Positions 10,440-19,854 of a stretch of DNA of 64,000 bases are shown one piece after another (positions within the stretch are counted from its first letter, which is position 1; every line of letters starts with the position of its first letter). The DNA is from Enterobacter chuandaensis. Its GTDB lineage: Bacteria; Pseudomonadota; Gammaproteobacteria; Enterobacterales; Enterobacteriaceae. A program made the translations under genes and the position numbers. The DNA lies in contig NZ_QZCS01000019.1 in the NCBI RefSeq assembly GCF_003594915.1, positions 1 through 64,000 on the forward strand. The letters are read 5' to 3'. The notes below the pieces were generated by a model, which had not been told where the DNA came from, did not search any database, and saw only the letters and a list, made by a program, of their open reading frames with translations.

Positions 10440-11603
10440 CTACTCAAATGTTCCTTTCACGCATGCTACGCCTTCGCGCACCATCTGGCGGCCTTTCGCC
10501 CAGACCTCGCGGATCTTCAGATCGTCCGTCAGTACCAGGAAATCGGCATCGCATCCGGGCGCGATCCGCCCCTTATGCTCCAGCCCGAGAAACTCCGCCA
10601 CGTTACGCGTAAACGGCAGAAGCGCCTCCTCCAGCGGCAGATGATAGCGGTTGACCAGCTGCTGCAGCGTCTCAGGCAGAGATTCGAACCCGGCTACGCC
10701 AATGCCCACCAGATTACCGTTCGCATCAAAATTCGGCTGGCTGCCGTTGCCGTCCGAGCTGAGGGTGAGACGGTTAAACGGCACTTGAGCTTCACGGGCC
10801 GCCACGATGGCGGTGGCGGCATCAATGGGTTCATGAATGCTGGTGGTGATATCGATGTAGCCCCCTTCGCGGGCATAGTTCAGCGCGGCGAGGAACAGTG
10901 CCTGGGCGCGGTTGACGTGGGTTGGCAGCAGCTTCGAGCGGGGAACGTCGGCGTTATTGAGGATGTTAAACAGCGGCTCCAGCAGCGCTGGGCTGTTGCC
11001 GAGATGAAACACGGATACGCCCGCTTTGGCACCCAGCAGCCCACCAACGCGCGACTGAGCGGCCATATTCGCGAGCTGGTCATCAGCCGGTGCGGAAGAG
11101 CGATGGTCGGAAATTGCGCATTTCACGCCAATGATTTTATCAATCAGCGCCACATCCTTTTCGATACTGCCGGTAATTGTCGGAGACGGCAGCCCGTACG
11201 CGCCTGTCAGCATCCACGCACTGATCCCTTCATGCTCAAGCGCCCGCGTTTTTGCCAGCAGCGACTCGGGATGGCGGGTCACGCCGTCGGTGCCCAGCAG
11301 GCCCACAACGGAGGTAATGCCTGCCGCCACCAGCGCCGACAGCCGCACTTCCGGCGTACGGGTGTGCGGACCGGCTTCGCCGCCGCCGCCAATCAGATGC
11401 ACGTGTTGATCGATAAAGCCCGGGCAAACCACCGCCCCGGCGAGTTCGCTTTCAGGACAGTTAAGCCGCGTTGTTGCGCGATCCGTTTTTTCAATCGCGA
11501 CGATTTTTCCTCCGGCGATCAGCAGATCGCAATATCCCCGATCCTCCGGCGCGTAAAGATGCGCATTGCGGAAAAGATGGGGTTCGAGCACTGAAAAATC
11601 CAT
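10440..11603 (-). CDS. iadA: isoaspartyl dipeptidase
   Basis: A 387-residue cytoplasmic binuclear zinc metallopeptidase of the amidohydrolase superfamily that cleaves beta-aspartyl (isoaspartyl) dipeptides. Visible family features are the metal-binding FIDQHVHLIGGGGEAGP, the carboxylated-lysine region GVKCAISDHRS, the LLPTHVNR histidine and the active-site SSDGNGSQP aspartate. The C-terminus ACVKGTFE matches E. coli IadA. The ATG at 11601-11603 has GAGGAAAT upstream. It is last in a yjiH-yjiG-iadA operon. In E. coli this operon lies far away, near 98 min. Confidence 0.93.
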   Translation of the reverse strand: MDFSVLEPHLFRNAHLYAPEDRGYCDLLIAGGKIVAIEKTDRATTRLNCPESELAGAVVCPGFIDQHVHLIGGGGEAGPHTRTPEVRLSALVAAGITSVVGLLGTDGVTRHPESLLAKTRALEHEGISAWMLTGAYGLPSPTITGSIEKDVALIDKIIGVKCAISDHRSSAPADDQLANMAAQSRVGGLLGAKAGVSVFHLGNSPALLEPLFNILNNADVPRSKLLPTHVNRAQALFLAALNYAREGGYIDITTSIHEPIDAATAIVAAREAQVPFNRLTLSSDGNGSQPNFDANGNLVGIGVAGFESLPETLQQLVNRYHLPLEEALLPFTRNVAEFLGLEHKGRIAPGCDADFLVLTDDLKIREVWAKGRQMVREGVACVKGTFE

Positions 11604-11613
11604 TTTTATTTCC

Positions 11614-12075
11614 TCAGAAGAGTAGCTGCATCACCCACATTGAGAGCAGGGCGTTAATAACGCAGACCGTAATAATGTGCGGATAATATTTGGGGTTTAC
11701 GCCTGCGGTACCCAGGCAGCGGCCCGTGTTTTGTACCGGGTTGCCCATCAGATAGATGGCGGGCAGCAGGACGGTGGCATCGTGACCGTTGAGCGTGCCG
11801 GCGGCGACCAGACTGGCACAGACGCCCACGCCGCCTCCCATACTCATCACCGAGGCCAGCAGGACCGTTGCCGCTGCGCCCGGAAGTCCCCATAGCGCCA
11901 TGATCGGCTCGCATACCCTGCCGACAATATCCAGCAGGCCGGTTACCTTGAGCGCCTGAATAATGACAAACGCCATAACCACATTTGGTAGCAGGCTGGT
12001 GGTGGCGATGGTAAAGCCGCGGCGGGCGCCATCAATAAACATGTCCATGATATTTTTACGCGGCTGGGCGATCAT
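11614..12075 (-). CDS. yjiG: YjiG family inner-membrane protein (Gate domain)
   Basis: A 153-residue membrane protein of the nucleoside-recognition/Gate-domain family (SpmB-like). It has several hydrophobic helices and the conserved NVVMAFVIIQALK and YLMGNPVQNTGRCLGTAGVN segments, and matches E. coli YjiG in length. The ATG at 12073-12075 has AGGAGG 5 nt upstream and overlaps the yjiH TGA (ATGA), so the two are translationally coupled. Function unknown; pairing with YjiH and iadA suggests a transporter for peptides or aspartate derivatives, which is inference only. Confidence 0.88.
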   Translation of the reverse strand: MIAQPRKNIMDMFIDGARRGFTIATTSLLPNVVMAFVIIQALKVTGLLDIVGRVCEPIMALWGLPGAAATVLLASVMSMGGGVGVCASLVAAGTLNGHDATVLLPAIYLMGNPVQNTGRCLGTAGVNPKYYPHIITVCVINALLSMWVMQLLF

Positions 12076-12719
12076 TTTTCCTCCTGAACGCGGCGATCTT
12101 CCATTTGGGCGATCCACAGACGCAGGAAGTTCGCGCCAACAAATTTAAACACCAGTATGACGGCAAGCGGCGTAATCACCGGGACGGTGATGAAGGTAAA
12201 GAGTGCAGCGCCGGAAGAAAAATAGTTGGTAATGATGGCGCTACCGCTGGTCTGGAAGGTGGCAAAAATAGCGCGCTCGCGATCGGTAATTGCCCCTTCG
12301 TCGGTCAACTCTTTGGTCATCCCTGCTGCGGCATCGGTATTTTGCAGGTTGGCGATGAGGGCCAGAGAGCAGATGCCCGGTACGCCAAGCAGCGGGCGCA
12401 AAATGGGCGTCATAAGCTGTTGTGCGGCACGCAGCCCGCCCAGCCCCTCGGTGACGGCAATGATCCCGAGCGATAAAATAACCGAAGGCGCCAGTTCAAG
12501 GGCAAACAAGAAGCCGTCTTTCGCCCCCGTACCGCCCTCACCGCGAAACGTTAGCGCGCCGTTCACCGGACCAAAGCTGCCGTTTAAGACGGTAAAATCC
12601 AGCACGCGCCACCATTCGGTACTTTTCGCGAAAAAGCCCGAGAAAAATACGATGGTAAGGACAAACGCCAGATAGCCCACCCATGACACTTTTTCCTCTC
12701 CTGAGGATGTTGCACTCAT
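12072..12719 (-). CDS. yjiH: YjiH family inner-membrane protein (Gate domain)
   Basis: A 215-residue membrane protein, the SpmA-like partner of YjiG. It contains the hallmark ICSLALIANLQNTDAAAGMT and the TSGSAIITNYFSSG segment. I start it at ATG 12717-12719 (MSATSSGEE), preceded by AAGGGGG; a GTG- or ATG-initiated extension to 12746 is less likely. It is first of the yjiH-yjiG-iadA operon and divergent from yjeI. Substrate unknown. Confidence 0.88.
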   Translation of the reverse strand: MSATSSGEEKVSWVGYLAFVLTIVFFSGFFAKSTEWWRVLDFTVLNGSFGPVNGALTFRGEGGTGAKDGFLFALELAPSVILSLGIIAVTEGLGGLRAAQQLMTPILRPLLGVPGICSLALIANLQNTDAAAGMTKELTDEGAITDRERAIFATFQTSGSAIITNYFSSGAALFTFITVPVITPLAVILVFKFVGANFLRLWIAQMEDRRVQEEK

Positions 12720-12857
12720 GAAACCCCCTTTTTTAGTCGCGTACAAAAGGTGTACGTCGCACCACTAAAAACGATCGGGGGCTAAAACACGATATCCCAA
12801 AGGGCATTATCAGAATTCATTTAAGATGTCGGAGGAGTACCGTGCGGAATCTGGCTC

Positions 12858-12880
12858 GCAGAAATGCGCGGGGGTTTTTC
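12858..12880 (+). repeat. imperfect copy of the groEL terminator motif
   Basis: GCAGAAATGCGCGGGGGTTT shares nearly all positions with GCAGAAATGCCCGGGGTTTT of the groEL terminator (10411-10430) and also ends in a T-run. The full stem is not preserved. Together the two copies bracket iadA-yjiG-yjiH. Confidence 0.5.
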
Positions 12881-12953
12881 TTTTAGTCATCTTTTAGGTA
12901 TAAGATTCACACACGGACAACTACTGTCCAGCTTATTGAAAACGAGGAATAAC

Positions 12954-13307
12954 ATGCGCGTAAAAGTCTGTGCAGGGATCGTAGGAGCAGCTTTGCTGCT
13001 GGCGGGGTGTAGCTCCAGCAATGAACTGTCGGCAGCGGGCCAGGGCGTTCGCTTTGTGGAAGATAAGCCAGGCAGCGAATGCCAGCTGTTAGGCACGGCC
13101 ACCGGTGAACAAAGCAACTGGATGTCGGGTCAGCACGGTGAAGAAGGCGGTTCTATGCGCGGCGCGGCGAATGCCCTGCGTAACCAGGCTGCTGCTATGG
13201 GTGGTAACGTGATTTACGGCGTGAGCAGCCCGACGCAAGGGATGCTTTCCAGCTTCGTGCCAACGGCCAGCCAGATGAGCGGCCAGGTTTATAAGTGCCC
13301 GAACTGA
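12954..13307 (+). CDS. yjeI: YjeI family lipoprotein (DUF4156)
   Basis: A 117-residue protein with a lipoprotein signal peptide (lipobox LLAGC, acylated Cys19) and a DUF4156 domain, very similar to E. coli YjeI. Function unknown. I chose the ATG at 12954 because GAGGAAT precedes it and the signal peptide starts there; frames further upstream add a non-hydrophobic leader. In E. coli it follows groEL directly; here three genes intervene. The 234-bp upstream gap (12720-12953) holds the terminator-like repeat and otherwise nothing I can identify. Confidence 0.9.
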   Translation: MRVKVCAGIVGAALLLAGCSSSNELSAAGQGVRFVEDKPGSECQLLGTATGEQSNWMSGQHGEEGGSMRGAANALRNQAAAMGGNVIYGVSSPTQGMLSSFVPTASQMSGQVYKCPN

Positions 13308-13343
13308 GTTAACTTGCTGATGGCGCTGCGCCCCACCTCGTAG

Positions 13344-13373
13344 GGCAGGTAAGCGTAGCGCCACCTGCCTTTT
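13344..13373 (+). terminator. hairpin between yjeI and epmB
   Basis: GGCAGGT (13344-13350) and ACCTGCC (13363-13369) with the loop AAGCGTAGCGCC are followed by TTTT. It has REP-like loop sequence and probably terminates yjeI; the T-run runs into the epmB stop codon. Confidence 0.65.
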
Positions 13374-14400
13374 AGCGCTGCCGCAGCTGCAAATCCAGCG
13401 GCGTTTTACTCGGCTCTCCGCCAATCTCGCGTGCCAGCTTCGGCACCATATACCCTGAGACAAGCGTCAGCAGCTCGCGCATAATCTGTCGGGCTTCGTC
13501 ATCCGTCACCATAAAGTGCGCCGCTCCCTGCACGCGATCCAGTACGTGCAGGTAATAGGGCATCACGCCCGCATCAAACAGCGCGTTGCTGAGGTCTGCC
13601 AGCACGCGAGCGCTATCGTTCACGCCGCGCAGCAGCACGCTCTGGTTCAGCAGCGTCACGCCCGCCTTACGCAGGCGCGCCATCGCTGTGCGAAATTCAT
13701 CGTCGATTTCGTTCGCGTGGTTAATATGGTTTACCAGCAGCACCTGCAGACGGGACTGCTCAAGGCGTGATACCAGCCCGTCGGTAATACGTGCCGGAAT
13801 GACAATCGGTAAACGGCTGTGAATGCGCAGACGCTTGATGTGCGGGATGGCTTCCAGCTGCGTCAGCAGCCAGTCCAGCTCATGATCTTTTGCCATCAGC
13901 GGGTCACCGCCGGAAAAAATAATCTCATCCAGCTCTGAATGGGCGGCGATATAGTCCAGCGCAACCTGCCAGTTGCGCTTATTTCCCTGGTTTTCGGCAT
14001 ACGGGAAGTGCCGACGGAAGCAATAACGACAATTTACCGCGCAGCCGCCTTTTACCAGCAGCAGGGCGCGGTTCAGATATTTGTGCAGCAAGCCGGGCAC
14101 CACGCTGTTCTGCTCTTCCAGCGGATCGGTGCTGTAACCCGGCGCGCTGACAAACTCATCCTGCGAAGTAAGCGTTTGTTTTAATAGCGGATCGTCGGGA
14201 TTGCCTTTCTCCATCCGCGCCACAAACGCGCGGGGAACACGCAGGGCGAAAAGGCGCTTTGCCTCGCGGCCTGCAAGCAACGCTGGGTGCTGATCGAGGT
14301 CTAAAAGACGCAGCAATTCATCAGGACTGGTGATTACATCGGCAAGTTGCGATAACCAATCTTCTCTGGACGGGGTGTTTAGGGTTACAATATGCGCCAT
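13372..14400 (-). CDS. epmB: EF-P-(R)-beta-lysylation protein EpmB (lysine 2,3-aminomutase)
   Basis: A 342-residue radical-SAM, PLP-dependent enzyme that converts (S)-alpha-lysine to (R)-beta-lysine for EF-P modification. The cluster motif CxxxCxxC is visible as CAVNCRYCF at about residue 120, followed by RRHFPY. The length equals the E. coli protein. It is divergent from efp with only 40 bp between start codons. The third member, epmA, is at 23089. Confidence 0.96.
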   Translation of the reverse strand: MAHIVTLNTPSREDWLSQLADVITSPDELLRLLDLDQHPALLAGREAKRLFALRVPRAFVARMEKGNPDDPLLKQTLTSQDEFVSAPGYSTDPLEEQNSVVPGLLHKYLNRALLLVKGGCAVNCRYCFRRHFPYAENQGNKRNWQVALDYIAAHSELDEIIFSGGDPLMAKDHELDWLLTQLEAIPHIKRLRIHSRLPIVIPARITDGLVSRLEQSRLQVLLVNHINHANEIDDEFRTAMARLRKAGVTLLNQSVLLRGVNDSARVLADLSNALFDAGVMPYYLHVLDRVQGAAHFMVTDDEARQIMRELLTLVSGYMVPKLAREIGGEPSKTPLDLQLRQR

Positions 14401-14440
14401 TTTGTGGCTTAGCTACCAGTTAACAAATTTAGAGGGCCTT

Positions 14441-15007
14441 ATGGCAACGTACTATAGCAACGATTTTCGTGCTGGTCTTAAAATCATGATGGACGGCGAA
14501 CCGTACGCGGTTGAAGCCAGCGAATTCGTTAAACCAGGTAAAGGCCAGGCATTCGCACGCGTTAAGCTGCGCCGCCTGCTGACCGGTACCCGTGTTGAGA
14601 AAACCTTCAAATCTACTGACTCCGCTGAAGGCGCTGATGTTGTCGATATGAACCTGACTTACCTGTACAACGACGGTGAGTTCTGGCACTTCATGAACAA
14701 CGAAACGTTCGAGCAGCTGTCTGCTGACGCGAAAGCGATTGGTGATAACGCGAAGTGGCTGCTGGATCAGGCTGAGTGCATCGTGACCCTGTGGAACGGC
14801 CAGCCTATCGCTGTTACCCCACCAAACTTTGTTGAGCTGGAAATCGTTGAAACCGATCCAGGTCTGAAAGGTGACACCGCAGGTACTGGCGGCAAGCCAG
14901 CAACGCTTTCTACCGGCGCTGTGGTGAAAGTACCTCTGTTCGTTCAGATCGGCGAAGTAATTAAAGTAGATACTCGCTCCGGCGAATACGTATCTCGCGT
15001 GAAGTAA
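14441..15007 (+). CDS. efp: elongation factor P
   Basis: A 188-residue translation factor that relieves ribosome stalling at polyproline. It has the three-beta-barrel architecture, with the modified Lys34 in [14 protein letters not shown], the site beta-lysylated by EpmA/EpmB. The start is ATG 14441 (MATYYSNDF), as in E. coli; in-frame upstream codons belong to the epmB antisense. Ribosome site AGAGGG lies upstream. The window also encodes a natural EF-P-dependent protein type: AmiB with its proline run. Confidence 0.98.
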   Translation: MATYYSNDFRAGLKIMMDGEPYAVEASEFVKPGKGQAFARVKLRRLLTGTRVEKTFKSTDSAEGADVVDMNLTYLYNDGEFWHFMNNETFEQLSADAKAIGDNAKWLLDQAECIVTLWNGQPIAVTPPNFVELEIVETDPGLKGDTAGTGGKPATLSTGAVVKVPLFVQIGEVIKVDTRSGEYVSRVK

Positions 15008-15023
15008 TTTACGTCATGATTCG

Positions 15024-15052
15024 AGGCGCAGCGCCCGCTGCGCCTGATTTTT
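15024..15052 (+). terminator. intrinsic terminator of efp
   Basis: AGGCGCAGC (15024-15032) and GCTGCGCCT (15037-15045) form a 9-bp stem with loop GCCC, followed by GATTTTT. Confidence 0.9.
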
Positions 15053-15062
15053 GCAGGCAGGG

Positions 15063-15197
15063 ATGATGAAACGTACCGTTAAAATTCTGCTTCTGTTAGC
15101 ACTCTCCAGCGTACTGCTTTCCGGCTGTAACACCGCCCGTGGCATGGGGGAAGATATCCAGGACCTCGGTCATATCATTTCTCACGCAGCCAGTTAA
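15063..15197 (+). CDS. ecnA: entericidin A (antidote lipoprotein)
   Basis: A 44-residue small lipoprotein: MMKRTVKILLLLA..., lipobox LLSGC with Cys22, then the entericidin core NTARGMGEDIQDLG. In E. coli, EcnA counteracts the bacteriolytic EcnB. A second ATG follows immediately (15066); AGG at the -5 to -8 region suits the first. It lies 108 bp upstream of ecnB, the two forming the tandem entericidin locus. Confidence 0.93.
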   Translation: MMKRTVKILLLLALSSVLLSGCNTARGMGEDIQDLGHIISHAAS

Positions 15198-15305
15198 GTC
15201 CGTCTAATTTTCCTAAAATTGCTTCCTTTTCCGTCAACCGGCGGGATCTTGTCTATTCTTAAGTTGCTATACACAAAACAACTTTGGCTATAAAAGGAAG
15301 ATATT

Positions 15306-15452
15306 ATGGTTAAGAAAACAATTGCAGCGATCTTTTCTGTCCTCGTGCTTTCCTCTGTGTTGACTGCATGTAATACCACCCGCGGTGTAGGGGAAGATAT
15401 CTCCGACGGTGGTAACGCGATTTCTGGTGCAGCAACTAAAGCTCAGAACTAA
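15306..15452 (+). CDS. ecnB: entericidin B (bacteriolytic lipoprotein)
   Basis: A 48-residue lipoprotein, near-identical to E. coli EcnB: signal peptide, lipobox LTAC with Cys22, and the amphipathic mature part [20 protein letters not shown]. It is the toxic partner of EcnA. E. coli ecnB is sigmaS-dependent and repressed by EnvZ/OmpR; a ribosome site AAAGGAAG precedes the ATG here. The paralogy with EcnA (TARGMGEDI versus TTRGVGEDI) indicates tandem duplication. Confidence 0.95.
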   Translation: MVKKTIAAIFSVLVLSSVLTACNTTRGVGEDISDGGNAISGAATKAQN

Positions 15453-15461
15453 TGAAGCATG

Positions 15462-15494
15462 GACGGTACGGCGCGTCAGTTCCACCGTACCGTC
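15462..15494. terminator. shared hairpin between convergent ecnB and ecnR
   Basis: GACGGTACGG (15462-15471) and CCGTACCGTC (15485-15494) are perfect 10-bp arms. They lie between the ecnB stop and the ecnR stop, overlapping the last base pairs of ecnR. T-runs are weak on both sides, so termination strength is uncertain. Confidence 0.55.
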
Positions 15495-16092
15495 AATTCT
15501 CTGCTTCCTGCAGGGATAAAAACGGTGAAAAGCGGGTATCCATATGCAGCTTCATGCGGATATTGCGTTTATAGGTATAAACCGTTTTTCCGTTAATGCT
15601 CAGGTGAGCGGCAATCTTTTGGTTGCTCGCGCCGTCCATCCATAACGTCAGCACTTTCTCCTCCTGTCGGGTCAGCAAGGGGGCGGCCACCGTCGGGCGG
15701 TACGTGCTTGCGCGCGAAATTAACGCGTCATTGATAACCGTCGCGATTTCCTCAAGAGGGGCGTTTTTCATTAGCGAAGACCAGACCGGGAAATTCCCGA
15801 GCCAGGTCGTCAGGTCCTTGTCCTCTCCTGATTGCAGCATAATAAAAGGTAATTTTTCGCTGGCATTCAGCAAAGAAGAGAGTTGCTGGAAATGGTGAAT
15901 ATCCTGTCTGAAACCATGGAGATCAGCGATGACCAGCTCAGGTTTCCATTGCAGAATGTGCTCTCTGGCGAGGAATAGATTGTTCAGCCCGGTCACAACG
16001 TAGTGCCCCGGGAACAAACCGGAATGATTGAGCCATGCTTCAAACCCCGTACGGGTGAAGTGACAACGGTCAATCAAAAGAATCTTGAACAT
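15493..16092 (-). CDS. ecnR: LuxR-type regulator, EcnR/EntR-like
   Basis: A 199-residue protein with an N-terminal receiver-like domain (MFKILLIDRCHFTRTGFEAWL) lacking the usual phospho-acceptor acidic cluster, and a C-terminal LuxR helix-turn-helix (about residues 138-195: LLTRQEEKVLTLWMDGASNQ, then KIAAHLSINGKTVYTYKRNI). Citrobacter freundii has a regulator named EntR/EcnR beside ecnAB; position next to ecnB supports the same identity here, though target and signal are not visible. It converges on ecnB. It is absent from E. coli K-12 at this site, as far as I recall. Confidence 0.7.
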   Translation of the reverse strand: MFKILLIDRCHFTRTGFEAWLNHSGLFPGHYVVTGLNNLFLAREHILQWKPELVIADLHGFRQDIHHFQQLSSLLNASEKLPFIMLQSGEDKDLTTWLGNFPVWSSLMKNAPLEEIATVINDALISRASTYRPTVAAPLLTRQEEKVLTLWMDGASNQKIAAHLSINGKTVYTYKRNIRMKLHMDTRFSPFLSLQEAEN

Positions 16093-16279
16093 ATTTTATT
16101 CGCAGTCGGCTAGTGGTTTGGCTTCCTGCCATCAGAAAGCACATCATCATAGAGAAGTCCGATGAGCTATAAATGCCTGAACTCCGCGCCATACTGCGGC
16201 TATTTCTGGGCTTAACGCATTCATCAGAAAATGATTGAAAAAAAATCGCACGCTAACCAAAATATGAGGTGTTATCTGC

Positions 16280-16345
16280 CTTGCGGGACGACCCGTAAGC
16301 GCTTCCTTCATCGGGGACGGCCCCAACTGTTTTTAAGTTAAGGAG
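16280..16345 (+). promoter_or_regulatory. guanidine-II (mini-ykkC) riboswitch
   Basis: Two short hairpins have the class-defining ACGR loops: arms 16280-16287/16292-16299 with loop ACGA, and GGGG/CCCC (16313-16324) with loop ACGG. The linker holds TTCCTT (16303-16308), which can pair fully (one G-U) with the gdx ribosome site AAGGAG (16340-16345). Guanidine binding to the loops would be expected to favour loop-loop docking and free the ribosome site. The downstream gene being a Gdx exporter fits the known distribution of this class. Confidence 0.88.
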
Positions 16346-16351
16346 CCCGAG

Positions 16352-16669
16352 ATGTCCTGGATTATTCTCTTTATTGCTGGTCTGCTCGAAGTGGTATGGG
16401 CGATTGGTCTCAAGTACACCCACGGATTTACCCGCCTGACGCCCAGCGTCATTACCGTCACGGCGATGATCGTGAGCATTGTTCTGCTATCGTGGGCAAT
16501 GCGTTCTCTGCCCGTGGGGACGGCTTATGCCGTCTGGACGGGGATCGGTGCCGTAGGCGCGGCGATTACCGGCATTCTGCTGCTGGGTGAGTCAGCGAGC
16601 CTGGCGCGTATCGCCAGCCTCGCACTGATTGTGGCCGGTATCATTGGACTGAAGCTCAGCACCCATTAA
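16352..16669 (+). CDS. gdx: guanidinium/quaternary ammonium exporter Gdx (SugE)
   Basis: A 105-residue small multidrug resistance protein with four membrane helices and the coupling glutamate Glu13 in [17 protein letters not shown], which places it in the Gdx (SugE) branch rather than EmrE. It exports guanidinium in exchange for protons. Expression is likely under the upstream guanidine-II riboswitch. Its TAA overlaps the stop codon of convergent blc within TTAA. Confidence 0.95.
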   Translation: MSWIILFIAGLLEVVWAIGLKYTHGFTRLTPSVITVTAMIVSIVLLSWAMRSLPVGTAYAVWTGIGAVGAAITGILLLGESASLARIASLALIVAGIIGLKLSTH

Positions 16670-17196
16670 CGGGGCTGTTTTACCCAGATGAGTTTCGACA
16701 CATCAAACCCTTGCCGGGTCGCGACGTCCAGCATCTGCTGTTTCATCTCTGACGAAATAGTTGGCGTGCGGGAAAGTATCCACAGATAGTCGCGATCCGG
16801 CCCGCAGACCAGCGCGTGACGGTATTCTCTGTCGAGCGCGATCACGTTATAGCCGCCATAAAACGGGCCAAAGAAAGAGACTTTGAGCGCGGCCCGTCGC
16901 GGGTCGCCAGTAAAGTAGGCTTTCCCCACCGACTGCTGCCACATCTCCCGATCGGGATTATAGCCCCGGTTGATCACCTGAATACCGCCATCATCCATCG
17001 GGCTGTAATGTGCCGTGACCTTCTCCAGGCCCTGCTCAAACCGATGATCGAGTCGTGCGATTTCGTACCATGTTCCGAGGAAGCGTTGTGCATCAAAAGG
17101 CGTGACGACGGTGACGCCGGGTGGTGGGGTAGGGGAACTGCAGGCAACCACTAAAAACGCGGCTGTCACCGCGGCGATAACAGGCAGAATGCGCAT
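16666..17196 (-). CDS. blc: outer-membrane lipocalin Blc
   Basis: A 176-residue lipocalin. Signal peptide with lipobox (LVVAC, Cys19) for outer-membrane anchoring, the lipocalin [14 protein letters not shown] motif at about residues 41-54, and the conserved [21 protein letters not shown] region in close form. It probably binds lysophospholipids or fatty acids. It is one residue shorter than E. coli Blc. It ends tail-to-tail with gdx, sharing TTAA, and is followed upstream by a REP and ampC on the same strand. Confidence 0.95.
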   Translation of the reverse strand: MRILPVIAAVTAAFLVVACSSPTPPPGVTVVTPFDAQRFLGTWYEIARLDHRFEQGLEKVTAHYSPMDDGGIQVINRGYNPDREMWQQSVGKAYFTGDPRRAALKVSFFGPFYGGYNVIALDREYRHALVCGPDRDYLWILSRTPTISSEMKQQMLDVATRQGFDVSKLIWVKQPR

Positions 17197-17269
17197 AGGA
17201 GTTTCCTTACTGTTTTTTGTTAAGTGTAGATGACGGCAAGGAAAATGGGGTTTTTGTGCAGTGTGTTTC

Positions 17270-17295
17270 GCCGGGTAAGCGCAGCGCCACCCGGC
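17270..17295. repeat. REP-type palindrome between blc and ampC
   Basis: GCCGGGT (17270-17276) and ACCCGGC (17289-17295) surround AAGCGCAGCGCC. It is the same family as the elements at 43-70 and 24073-24098. Confidence 0.75.
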
Positions 17296-17301
17296 AATGT
17301 T

Positions 17302-18579
<1,278 letters not shown>

Positions 18580-19455
18580 ATGACCCGCAGCTATCTCCCG
18601 CTTAATTCGCTTCGTGCCTTCGAAGCGGCCGCAAGGCACCTCAGTTTTACGCATGCAGCGATAGAGCTGAACGTCACCCATTCTGCCATCAGCCAGCACG
18701 TTAAAACGCTGGAGCAGCATCTGAATTGTCAGCTGTTTGTCCGCGTTTCGCGCGGCCTGATGCTGACCACGGAGGGGGAGAATTTGCTGCCGGTGCTGAA
18801 TGATTCATTCGATCGTATCGCCGGAATGCTGGATCGCTTTGCCAGCCAGCGCGCCCAGGAGAAGCTAAAAGTTGGCGTGGTAGGGACTTTCGCCACGGGT
18901 ATCCTGTTCTCTCAGCTCGCAGACTTTCGTCGCTGTTATCCGCATATCGATCTTCACCTTTCAACCCATAACAACCGCGTCGATCCGGCGGCTGAAGGGC
19001 TTGATTATACGATCCGCTACGGCGGTGGCGCGTGGCACGGCACCGAAGCGCAGTTCATGTGCCCTGCGCCGCTGGCACCGCTTTGCTCGCCTGATATCGC
19101 CGCCGTGCTGCAGTCTCCGGCCGATATCCTGAAGTTTACCCTGCTGCGCTCCTACCGACGCGACGAATGGTCAGCGTGGATGCAGGCGGCGGGGGAACAT
19201 CCCCCGTCACCCACGCATCGGGTGATGGTCTTTGATTCGTCTGTCACCATGCTGGAAGCCGCCCAGGCAGGCGTGGGCATTGCCATTGCCCCTGTTGATA
19301 TGTTTACCCATTTGCTGAACAGCGAGCGCATTGTTCAGCCGTTTACAACGCAGATTGACCTGGGCAGTTACTGGTTAACAAGACTGCAGTCGCGAGCTGA
19401 AACGTCTGCAATGCGCGAGTTTTCACAGTGGCTGGTGGGGAAAATGCAGAAATAA
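18580..19455 (+). CDS. ampR: LysR-type regulator AmpR
   Basis: A 291-residue activator/repressor of ampC that senses peptidoglycan fragments (anhydro-muropeptides and UDP-MurNAc-pentapeptide). The N-terminal winged helix-turn-helix covers about residues 7-65 (FEAAARHLSFTHAAIELNVT), followed by the LysR effector domain. Positions linked to constitutive ampC expression in related species keep what I recall as wild-type residues: Arg86, Gly102 and Asp135. Basal repression with inducibility is therefore expected. It is divergent from ampC. Confidence 0.95.
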   Translation: MTRSYLPLNSLRAFEAAARHLSFTHAAIELNVTHSAISQHVKTLEQHLNCQLFVRVSRGLMLTTEGENLLPVLNDSFDRIAGMLDRFASQRAQEKLKVGVVGTFATGILFSQLADFRRCYPHIDLHLSTHNNRVDPAAEGLDYTIRYGGGAWHGTEAQFMCPAPLAPLCSPDIAAVLQSPADILKFTLLRSYRRDEWSAWMQAAGEHPPSPTHRVMVFDSSVTMLEAAQAGVGIAIAPVDMFTHLLNSERIVQPFTTQIDLGSYWLTRLQSRAETSAMREFSQWLVGKMQK

Positions 19456-19477
19456 AAGGCCCGCCGGATGGCGGGCC
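19446..19477 (-). terminator. terminator of the frdABCD operon
   Basis: GGCCCGCC (19458-19465) and GGCGGGCC (19470-19477) pair around GGAT. On the minus strand TTTTATTTC follows. It starts 7 bp past the frdD stop and its T-run overlaps the end of ampR. Confidence 0.88.
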
Positions 19478-19484
19478 AGAAGCG

Positions 19485-19844
19485 TCAGATAGTGACGACC
19501 ACAATCAGCGTCACCACGGTCAGGATGGTTGCCAACCCGTAAAATACCCATTTACCGCTCGGGACATGGATTTTCAGGTCATGCATCGCATGGTGAATGC
19601 GGTGCAGGCCGCACCACAGCGGCAGGACGATCATCAGGAAGATGAACACGCGGCCAATAAAGCTGCTCGCAAACGCCAGCACGCGCTCGTAGCTCAGCGC
19701 ATCGCCCGGGAACAGCCCCAGCGGCAGCATAATGCCGACCAGCAGGATGATAACCGGGGCGATGATGGCACTCCACATGCCGCCTGCGCCAAACAGCCCC
19801 CAGAAGACCGGCTCGTCTGAACGTTTTGGATTTGGATTGATCAC
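19485..19844 (-). CDS. frdD: fumarate reductase membrane subunit FrdD
   Basis: A 119-residue, three-helix membrane anchor that with FrdC binds quinol and tethers FrdAB. It is collinear with E. coli FrdD ([37 protein letters not shown]). I start it at GTG 19842-19844, which gives the E. coli length and has AAGGAG 6 nt upstream; a longer frame to 19874 would overlap frdC. Last gene of frdABCD. Confidence 0.96.
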   Translation of the reverse strand: MINPNPKRSDEPVFWGLFGAGGMWSAIIAPVIILLVGIMLPLGLFPGDALSYERVLAFASSFIGRVFIFLMIVLPLWCGLHRIHHAMHDLKIHVPSGKWVFYGLATILTVVTLIVVVTI

Positions 19845-19854
19845 AGTAGTCTCC

